A DNA stretch of 32,127 nucleotides from an uncultured Acidimicrobiales bacterium (GTDB lineage Bacteria; Actinomycetota; Acidimicrobiia; Acidimicrobiales; SZUA-35): assembly GCA_938002965.1 (NCBI GenBank), contig CALKZY010000036.1, positions 1-32,127 of the forward strand, given 5' to 3'. Shown here piece by piece: positions 1-10,200 of this stretch. The position numbers and the translations under genes were made by a program. Below the pieces are notes generated by a model. It was not told where the DNA came from and made no database searches. It saw only the letters and a program-made list of their open reading frames with translations. Position 1 is the first letter of the stretch, and every line of letters begins with the position of its first letter.

Positions 1-193
1 TGTGGAGGTCGATCAGGGGTTGTGCCGTTTGGCGGGCCCGTTGTTGTGGGCTGACGTAGAGAGCGTCGAAGGCGCTGGCGGCCAGGAAGTCAGCAGTTGC
101 CTGAGCTTGGCGCCGCCCGAGTTCGGTGAGGGGAGGGTCAATGAGGTCAGCTTCGACCACCGGCTCGCCATGTCTGATGATTTTCAACTCCAC
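1..193 (-). CDS. Histidine phosphatase family protein (N-terminal part, cut by window edge)
   Basis: The first 64 codons of a minus-strand gene whose 3' end lies outside the window. The protein begins M-E-L-K-I-I-R-H-G-E-P, the RHG(E) phospho-acceptor motif at the N terminus of the phosphoglycerate mutase/histidine phosphatase superfamily. It continues with PPLTELGRRQAQATADFL and ALYVSPQQRARQTAQPL, the usual 'T..G..QA' helix and 'SP..RA.QTA' segment that supplies the catalytic arginine. The start is the GTG at 191-193. An in-frame TGA lies two codons upstream, so no longer N terminus is possible. No clear ribosome binding site is visible. Members dephosphorylate small metabolites or phosphoproteins; the substrate cannot be told from this fragment. 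It has the same orientation as the glycosidase and giant surface-protein genes upstream. Confidence 0.85.
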   Translation of the reverse strand, partial: MELKIIRHGEPVVEADLIDPPLTELGRRQAQATADFLAASAFDALYVSPQQRARQTAQPLIDLH

Positions 194-258
194 GGTTGGT
201 CAGTGTTGCAGCTTGATCTAAGGCACGCCAGATCCAGCTGCTGACTCAACCTGGTGGA

Positions 259-1231
259 CTATTGGCAGTTGTCAACCAGGCCGAAGAAGGTGGCGACGGG
301 ACGTTCTCTCCCGGGTATTCGGGTGTGGCTGGGGCGACTCAGCATTTCCAACGTTCCATCAACCCGACCAACCATCGTCGACGAGCCGCCGCCGTCGAAC
401 TCGACAGCGTCATCAACACCACGTTGGATCATTAGTTGACCGATGGCTGCGAGCGACAGGCCGTTGGAATAGCCGAACTGTTTGCCGTCGACCACCGCCA
501 GGACCAAGGTGCCGGTGTCGTGGTCGACGCCGGCCACCGTGCGTGGATATCGGCTGGCGTCAACGTCTGGGTCGAGGGCGATCTCGCCGTCGGCCACCAG
601 CCGCTCTCGTCCGGGCAGGGCGTGAAGGCCGTCAGGTAGTTCGCCGCTTGGAAGGGGCCCGATCGATGCTGTGCCGGTTATGTCGTCGAGCAGCAGGTAG
701 CGTTCCCAAGCCGATTCGATGCCGTGGCGGGTGCCGTTGGCAACGACATGGCCGATGGCGGTAATTGGGTCTCCCGACATCGGGTAGCTGGACCAATGGG
801 GATACTCCCGAATTGTTATAATAGAAGGCGACGTTGACCGCCAGGTCCGAACCGGTGCGTCGACCGTATTCGGTCCCAGTCGAGGCATCGACCAGCCCAT
901 CGTCATCAGGCAGCGAGGCGTTCACCTCGATACACGACGCCAGCGCTTCCAAGGGAACAGTGGCCCAATGGGCCACCGCACGATCAACCGGCTGACGTTC
1001 GTAGGCGATGTTGGCGGTGAGCTGAACGGCTCGAGGTGAGCTGTCGCCCCGGACGCTGGCCACCAGCCACACTGCGGGGAGAAGACCGAAACCAGCGAGC
1101 AACACCCCGAACACGCCGGTGATCGGAATACCCCAGGCCCACCCTGAGGCCTGGTAGTGACGTCGAGTGCGAACCAACAAGCCGCCGCCGCCGAGGAGGC
1201 AGATAAGGCAACCGACGTTGAACCAGAGCAC
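259..1231 (-). pseudogene. Membrane-anchored phosphodiester glycosidase (NAGPA domain), frameshifted
   Basis: Two overlapping frames together make one protein. The upstream frame (GTG at 1231) encodes two N-terminal hydrophobic segments, then a domain running to NVAFYYNN near 820. The downstream frame continues it from REYPHWSSYPMSGDP to the stop at 259. The C-terminal part carries the phosphodiester glycosidase (NAGPA/DUF2233) signature: YPRTVAGVD, TLVLAVVDGKQ, YSNGLSLAAIGQLM and DAVEFDGGGSSTMV. Family members remove sugars or phosphosugars from phosphodiester-linked glycans outside the cell. The shift sits around 805-825 and equals one extra base; no long homopolymer is there, so either a real mutation or a sequence error is possible. 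It lies 64 bp after the giant surface-protein gene on the same strand, which would suit a cell-envelope role. Confidence 0.75.
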
Positions 1232-1295
1232 ATCTGAGACTGTACATCGACCATTCCAGCGGCTTCGGTCGCGGTAGCCGACGTGGGCGATCAGG

Positions 1296-4200
1296 CTAGG
1301 GGTGCCCGGGTGTCTGCCGGCGTTGGCGGCCGAAGAGCATGGCTAGGAATCCCAGCAACATCATGAGTAGCCCGTAGTCGACCAGGTCGTCGGTTTCCGA
1401 TCCGGTTCGGGCCAGCGTGCCCGGCGGGTCATCGTTGACACCAAACCCGTTGGTCTCTTGGCCCGAACCCGACTGGCCGGCGACGTAGGTGTTGGTGATA
1501 CCCAGTTCGACGAAGCCGTCGATGCCCATCCCAAGATCGATGGTTCCCGGATGGTCCAGGGTGATCACACCGCCGTTTTGGCTGTACGTTACGTCAAAGT
1601 CAGACCCGGGCGCTTCGGTCACCGTGCAGGTTGAGCCCGTGGGTATGCCTTCCACTAGGGCGGGGCTGTCCACGCCAACGGCCAGCGGGCCGGGGATAAC
1701 CAGCGTGCCGTCGGGGAAGTCACCGTCGCAGCGAACCTCAATGGGGAACGAAGCTCCGGCGAATGCCTGGGGAGCGTCAACCAGCTGCTTGCCGACTGTA
1801 AAGCCGGCGGTTTGTCGTTCGTTGGTAAAGGCGATCTCGGAGACGCCGTCGGAGCTGATGGTGGCCTCGGCAGTAGTTTCGCTGATCGGGGCCCAGCCGG
1901 GCACGGCCTGTTCGGTGATCGTGCAGGTTGATCCGTCGGCGATTAGGGGAACATCGGGGTAGGTGGTTACTGCGCTTCCACCGTTGGAGGTGGCGTTGGT
2001 GACAACGACCTCAAGTGTGGTGTCGAGACCGTTGTCGCACACCAGACCGAAGGTGAAGGTTTCGTTGGGAGCAGTGGCCAGCGCAGTGTCGATGGTGACG
2101 TTCTTGGTGATGGCCAGCGATGAAGTCCAGTTGATGATGTCGACGGCGGCCCCGGTGTCGGTGACCACAACTCCGAGTGTGGAGGTCCCGGTCTCGGCGG
2201 TTGCGCTGGTTTCCTCAGTCAGGGTCTGCGCTTCGGGCGGCTCGTACGTGGTGCGGTATCGACGGTCTATGTTTTCGGTCACCGAACAGCTTGATGAGGT
2301 CGGAATCCCAGGTAGCTCCAGCGGACTGTTGACTGAGACTTGCCCGGTTATCTGGGCTTCGCCGCGGTCGAAGTCTCCGAGACACACAACGGTGACGTCG
2401 AACAGGTCGTCGTCCAGGTCGGCAGCGGGCGGCGCCCCCTCGATGATCTTGGACACCACTAGGGAGGCGGTGTCTCGACTGTTTACGAACTGGGCCTGAT
2501 TGGTCCCGGCCACCAGCTCGACGGTCACCGACGGGTCGGTGGTGAGGGTCCAACCATCGGGCGGGTCAAGTTCGGTGACGGTACAGGTGGTGCCGACAGG
2601 TTGGAGGCCGATTTCGGTCCACGGAGCCCGGCCGGCGAGGTCGGCGACGGCTGTTTCTGCTTCCGAGTCGGGGTCCGAGTCGCTCGGGTCAACCTCAGCA
2701 GGATCGGCGACATTGATCTCGTGGTCGAACGAGGTGCCGTTGTCGCAGGTAGTGGTGAAGGTGAAGTTGCCGGTGACATCGACGTCCAGTGGCGAGATGG
2801 CCGATGTGATCTTGTCGATGGCCAATGTGGCAGTGCTGTTAGTGACGGTCAGGTTGTGATCGTTGCCGAGCACTTCGGGATCAGGGTCATCGCCAATGGT
2901 GATCGCAGCATCGACCGGCTGGTACTCAGTGGCGAATCGATCATCGATGCTTTCGTCAACTGTGCACACTGTTCCGGTCGGCAGGTCGACGAGCTCCCAG
3001 GGTCTATTGGCCGAGAACGTTGAGTCGAGAACCAGATCGGCGTCTGCTTCGAATCCGCCTACGCAGGTAGTGGTGGCGGAGAACGTTTCGTCGCCAAGAT
3101 CAAGTTCTTCAGGAACGCCGACCAGGTCTTTGTTCACGCTGAGGGTGCCGGTGTCGCGCTGGTTGACGAAGCCGAGCGTGGCCACGTCGTCATCAACGGT
3201 CACCGCCGTTTGCGGATTGTCCGACACCACAGTCCATCCCTCGGAGGCCTGCTCATTCACTGTGCAGTCGGTCCCGGGAACCAGTAGGGGCGTGTTGGGC
3301 GATGACCACTGAGCGGCGGAGTCCACGGTGGTGAGGGTGACCTCGCCTTCGAAGGCGATAGACGTATCAGGCGCCGTGCAAATCACGTTCAAGATGAAGG
3401 TGCCGTCGAGGTCGATCGGGTGGGTGTCGGGGCCGGTCGTGGATTTGGTGATGGTCAGGGTCGAGGTGGTGTTGGTGACGGTGATGGCCTCGCCGTCGTC
3501 GTCGACGGTGACATCGGCGCTGTAGTCGACGGCGAAGCGGGGGTCCTCATGTTCGACCACGGTGCAGTTGGCGCCGGTCGGCAGTCGGTCGATGACCGCA
3601 GAGGTTGTGGCCGAGAACACCACGTCGTTAATGTCGTGGCTTCCGCCGGTGAACTGCCCGGTGCAGCTCACGTCAACCGCGAATTCTTCGGTTGAGAGGT
3701 CGACACCATCGGGTACGTTCAGCAGCTCTTTGATCACCGTGAGCGAGCCAGTGTCCCGTCGGTTGGTGAACGTGGCCGTTGGTGCGCTGGCCCCGGTGAG
3801 GGTGGAGTCGACGGTGAGGTCCACGCTGGCTGGGGTGGTCAACGTCCAGCCGGTGGGAAGGTCGGTTTCGGAGATGGTGCAGACTGTGCCGTCGGGCAGG
3901 GCGGGTAGGTCGCCGTATCCCAGTGACCCGGTGGCCGTGGTCGGTCCGACGATCGTGGAGGTGGTGATGGTGTAGTCGGCGTTGTGGATGGCCCCGCAGT
4001 CGACATTGAAGTCGAACGTGTCCACCAGGTCGATCGGGTGGCCGGTGTCGGCTTCGGTCAGCTTGATGATGATGATCTCACCGGTGCTGTTGATGATTGA
4101 ACCTGACCCACCGCTGTCGGTAACGGTGACCAGCCCCCCAGGGCCAACTGGATTGTCGGGCGAATGTGTGGCGGTGAAGCGGGAGTCGACGTCTTCGGCG

Positions 4201-7200
4201 AAGGCGCAGGTCGAACCGGTCGGCAGATCGCTGACGACGATGTCGCTGGTGTTGCTGACGGTCAGGTCGTTGAGGACCAGCGGGGAGCTGTCGAACTCAC
4301 CGCTGCAGGACACGTCGACGGTAAAGGTCAGGGTGTCAGGGTCGAGGCCACTGGGGGTGCCGAACACCGCTTTGGAAATGGTGAGATCGGCAGTGTCTCG
4401 CTGATTGGTGAAGGTCACGGTGGGCGTGGAAGCATCGTCGATGACGACGTTCTGAGAAGCATCGCCGATTCGTGACCAGCCGATCGGCACGACGGATTCG
4501 GTGATGGTGCAGGTCTCGCCGTCGGCCACCAGCGGGATATCGGGGTAGGCAAGCGGAGTGGTTGCACCGTCGGTGCTGGTGATGCTTGGGTTGGTGGTCA
4601 CCCCGTTGGTGCAGCTGACGGTGAAGTCGAAGGTTGCGGTCAGGTCGATTGGTTGGGATCCGTCGACTTGCACGGTCTTGGCTAGTTCGAAGGTTCCGGT
4701 GGTGTTATCAATCCCGATGGTTTCGCCGTCGCCGTCGATGATGGCTGTGGCATCGGCCGGTTGGTAGCTGGTGGCGAAACGGTTGTCGTTGGTCTCGGTG
4801 GCCACGCACGACGTGCCGGTCGGCAGGTCGGAGATGCTGACTGGTGTGTTGACCGTGAGGTCGAGGGGGCCGAGCGCATAGGGGCTGGCTGCGAAGTCGC
4901 CGTTGCAGACGATTGACACGGTGAATAGTTCGTCGTCCATGTCAACACCGGTTGGCAGGCCGTTGATTGTCTTGGTGATGGTGAGGATGCCGGTGTCCCG
5001 CTGGTTCTCAAAGGTGGCCGTCTCGACCGCATCATCGGCGGTAATGATGGTCTGGGAGTTGTCGGACAGGTTGGTCCAGCCGGGTGCTGCCTGCTCCGTG
5101 ATCTCACACTCGGTGCCGGGAACCAGTAGCGGCGCATCGGGTGCGGTCCACGTCGCTGTTCCGCTCACGGTGGTCAGCGAAACGGTGCCATCGAACGGTG
5201 TGGTGGCATCGGGAGCTGTGCAGGTGACCGCAAAGTCGAATGAGGCGTCGAGATTGATGGGGTGGGTTGACGGTCCGCTGGTTGTCTTGGTGATGGCCAG
5301 GGTTGAGGTGGTGTTGGTGACGGTGATCGTTCCGCCGTCGTCGTTGATGGATACGCCGCCCGGGTTGAATGAACTGAACCGGGGGTCGGCGTGCTCGGTG
5401 ATTGAGCAGCTGGTACCCGTGGGCAGAGCGGGGACGACGGCGGGCGTATTCACCGAGAACGCAATGTCGTCGATGTCGTAGGAGCCGTCGGGGGCTCCTG
5501 CCGTCGTGAAGGTGCCGACACAGCTGAGGTCAAGGATGAACGTCTCATCGTCCAGGTCGACACCAGCAGGGACGTTGTCCAACTGCTTGGCAATGGTAAG
5601 TGATGCGGTGTCGCGCCGGTTGGTGAAGGTGGCGGTGGGGGCATCATCGCCGAGCAGGGTTGCATCGACGGTGAGGTCGACGGAAGCCGGTGAGACCAGT
5701 GACCAACCGGGTAGCGATGAGATTTCGGTGACGGTGCAACTGGTGCCGTTGGGTAGAGCGGGCAAATCGTCGTATGCCAGCGCCCCGGTGGCTGAAGTGG
5801 CGCTGAGAGCAGTGGATGTTGCGATGGTGTAGTCGGCGTTGTGCACAGCACCGCAGTCGACGTTGAAGTCGAACGATTCGGTCACGTTGATTGGATGGCT
5901 GGTCAGGGCTTCAGTGATCTTGACGATCATGATCTCGCCGGTGCTGTTGACGATGGCGCCGGTCGCCCCGGCTTGGGTGACGGTGAGCCTGCCTCCCGCT
6001 CCTCCACTGTTGGCCGGTGAGTAGGTGGCGGCGAAACGAGCGTCGTTGTCTTCCACGAAGGTGCACACCGCGCCGACCGGTAGGTCGGCGATGGCTATGT
6101 CAGCCGTTGTGGTGATATCCAGGTTGTCGAATGTGAGCGGTGAGGTGTCGAAGTCGCCGGCACACGAAACATCCACGGTGAAGGTGAGGGAGTCGGGGTC
6201 AAGTCCGGCCGGGGTGCCCATGACCGCTTTGGTGATGGCCACGTCGCCGGTGAGTCGACGGTTGGAGAAGGTGACGGTTGAGACGGCGTTGAAGTCGATG
6301 ATGATTTCCTGTGAGGCGTCGCCGACGATGGACCAGCCGGATGGCGGCGTGTTCTCGCTGATGGTGCACGCCTCGCCATCAGCAATCAGTGGTACGTCCG
6401 GGTAGGCCAACGGTGTGACGACACCGTCGATGCTGTCAATGGTCAGAGCGAAGACCACGCCGTTGGTGCAGGTGACATCGAAATCAAACGAAGCGGTGAG
6501 GTCAATGGGATGTGAGCCGTCGACCACAATCGTCTTGTCCAACTCGAACGTGCCGGTCACGTTGTCGATACCAATGGACGACCCACCCGATTCGATGAGG
6601 GCGGTGGCGTCGTCAGGGTCGTAGACGGCGCCGAAGCGATCATCAAGGGTTTCGGTGGCTGTGCAGTAGGCGCCGGTCGGTAGGTCGGAAACGACAATCG
6701 GCGTGTTTACCGACAAGTCCATGACGCCCAACGAATAGGGGTTGGTGGTGAAGTCGCCTTGGCACTCGATGGACACAGGAAAGACAAGGTCATCCAAGTT
6801 GAAGCCGTCAGGCAACCCGATGATGGTCTTGGCCACGGTCAGCTCGGATGTCTCCCGTTCGTTGGCGAACGCTGCGGTGGCAACCGCGGCCGAGTCGGTG
6901 ACTACATCGACGTCGTCGGTTCCGGAGTTGACCCAACCGTCGGCGGCCCGTTCAGTTGCGGTACAGGTCGTTCCGGGCGGAACGAGCGGCGAGTCTGGAG
7001 AACCCCAGGCTCCGGCACCTGCGATGGTAGTGATGATGACCGTGTCGCTGAACAGCTCGGCATCACCCGGGTCAGTGCAGACCACATCGAACGTGAAAGT
7101 TCCGTCAATAGCGATGGGATGAGTGGTGGGGGCCGAGGTGGCCTTGGTGATGGCCAGCGTTGAGGTGGCGTTAGTGACTGTTACGGTCTCGCCGTCGGCG

Positions 7201-10200
7201 TCGATTGTGGCTGTGGGCGATGGGTCGTAGCTGGTCGTGAAGCGTGGGTCGCTGTCTTCGGTCACCGTGCATTCGGCGCCGACCGGGAGGTCTTCGATGA
7301 CCAGGTTGGTGTTGGCGGTCACGGTCTGGTCCTCGATGACATAGGGGTCAACGGTGAATCCACCGGAGCAACTAACGTCGACGGTGAACTCGGCGTCTCC
7401 CAGGTCGGTGCCGGCTGGAATACCCAGCAGCTGTTTGTCGATGGTCAGGTCGCCGGTAAGTCGGGTGTTGAAGAACGAAGCGGTCTCCGACCCGGCGGCT
7501 GACACGTTGACGGATACGGGGTTGGCCCCTACCGACCAGCCAGTTGGGACGGTCTCGGTGACAGTGCAAACGCTGCCGTCAGGGATGATGAACGGCAGCT
7601 CGGTGTAGGTCAGGCCGCCAATGCCTTCGTCGCCCGCTAGATCCTCCACCGTCAGGGTGTACGTGCCATCGCCGGGTGTGCTGCAGCTGATGTCGTAGTC
7701 AAAGTTGCGGAGGAGATCGATGGGATGATCGGAGTCGACAACAGTGGACTTGCGAACGATGAGGGTGCCGCCGGCGTTGGTGATGCCGACTGCGGTTCCG
7801 CCCTCTTCGATGGTCACTTGGCTGGCGGTTCCGTCACCGATGTCAGGTGAGTAGAGCGTCTGGAATCGACTGTCAAAGTCTTCGCTGATGGTGCACACCG
7901 CGCCAGTGGGCAAATCGGGTATGACCAGCGGAGTGACCTTGGACAATGGTTGGTCGTCCAGCACTAGCGGATCGGGGTTGAGATCGCCGGTGCAGGAGAT
8001 GTCGACCAGAAACACCTCGTCGTCGAAGTTGAAGCCATCCGGGATGCCGATCAGGGTTTTCGTGATCGTCAGGCCACCAATGGAGCGATCGTTGGTGAAC
8101 GAAGCGTCGACTGTTTCGGTGTCACTGATGGTGACGGTGACCGGCGAGGCGCTGGTCAGCGTCCATCCGGCGGGTGGAGTCTGCTCGGCCACCTCACAGG
8201 TAGCTCCGATGGGTAGCAGAGGCGTGTTGGGTGACGCCCAGGTCCCGGTTCCACCCACGGTGGTGATAGTGAAGGTCTCGGTGTGGAGAACGTCGCCGGC
8301 CGGGTTTGCACAGGAGATGTCGAAGGTGAATGTGGAGTCGTTGTTCAGTCCCGCAGCTGCTGTTGTGACTTTGGTGACGGTGAGAGTGGCCGTCTCGTTA
8401 ATGACCTCAACCGTGTTGTCGCCGGGACCGGGGGACGCGGTGACGGTCACAGTTTGGCTGGGCGAGTAGCTGGTGGTGAACCGGTCATCGACAGTCTCGG
8501 TGACGGTGCAGGAGGCACCGTCGGGAAGGTCGGTGACCGTGGCCGGGGTGGCCTCGCTGATGGTCAGCGGGCCGAAGTTGGCGGTTCCAGCTGTGAAGTC
8601 GCCGGTGCATATGACGTTGACCGTGAACGAGTCGTCAGCTACATCGGGTGTCACTGGTGTGCCGGTGACGTCTTTCGTGATGCTGAGTGTGGCTAAGTCT
8701 TTGTCGTTGGTGAACGCCACGGCGTTGGTTCCAGCAGTGGTGGTTGCGACGATGGTGTCGGTCCCATTGACCGCCCCTCCGGTCAGGGCTGAGATGGACC
8801 AGCCGTCGGGTGGCCCCTGCTCGGTGACGGTGCATTCGGTGCCGGGAGCCACCAGAGGTAAGTCGAGGGTGGCGGCTGAGCCGGTCCCGCCGGAGGTGGT
8901 GATGGATGTCGTTCCGGAATAGACGGTGGTTGGCCCGTTAACGCAGATGATGGAAAACGTGAAGGTGTCATCGGCGATGAGGTCGAGCCCACTTGAAGAC
9001 GTGGTTGTCTTGGTCAGCGAGAGCGTGCTGGTGGTGTTGGTGATGGTGGCGGATTCGCCGTCGTCGTCCATGGTGACCTCGGCCGCCGAGTTGTCAACGT
9101 TGGCCGGGGCGTACGACGGGGTGAAGCGTTCGTCGGCGTCTTCGGTCACCGAGCAGTCGGCTCCGGTCGGTATGCCGTTGATCACCAGCGGGGTGTTGAC
9201 GGTGACGACCTGGCCGCTGAGGACTACTGGAGATGGGTCGAAGGGGCCGGTACAGGTGATGTCGGCGGTGAACGCCTCGTCATCGAGTGCCCACGCCCCG
9301 GGCGCGCCGGAAATGGTCTTGCTGAGGGTGAGAGAGGCGACGTCGCGCCGGTTGGTGAACTCGGCTGTCGGCTCGGGGTTGGTGGGGGTGATGACCAGAT
9401 CGATGCTGTTGCCGGTGGCCGGCACAGTAGTTGTCCAGCCGGCAGCCGGGAGCTCGGTGACCGTGCACTGGGAACCGTTAGGGATAAGTGGAAGGTCACC
9501 CCAGGTGATGCCGCCGACGGCGCCGGTGTCCGTTGGGGTATCGGTGGTAAGGGTGCGGGTGTCGGAGAAGACCGTAGTTGGACCCTGGGTGCAGGTGATG
9601 TCGAAGGTGAAGGTTTCAACCAGGTCGACCGGCAGGTCGGACACCACCTCGGTGACCTTGCGGACGACCAACGAACCAGTGCTGTTGGTGATGTCCACCG
9701 TGGCTCCCGTTTCGGTAATGGTCACCGTTTGCCCTGGGGTGTAGGTGGTGACGAAGCCGGCCACAGCTGTTTCGGTGACTGTGCAGTCGGCCCCGACTGG
9801 TAGGTCGGGGACAACAAGCGGTGCCGCGGTCGACACCGTAAGTGAGCCTGGAATGGTGTACGGGTCGGGGTCGAACCCTCCGGTGCACTCGACGGTGACG
9901 TCAAAGACGAAACTGTCCGGGTCGGCCGAAGACGGAAGTCCGAGGATGGACTTGTTGACGGTGAGATCGGCGAATTGGCGGAGGTTGTTGAATGGCGCAC
10001 TAACAGCGGCCGCTGATGAGATGATGACCGTTTCCGGGTCGGTGGCGGCATTGGCCCACCCGGCCGGAGGTGTCTCCGTGATAGTGCAGGAGTCATCGTG
10101 GGGGAGAAGCGAAGTGTCGGGGTAGGTCAGAGAGCCGCTGCCACCGCTAGTCGTGATGGTGTAGGTGTCAGCGAATCCGGAATCGCAGGCTACGTCAAAA

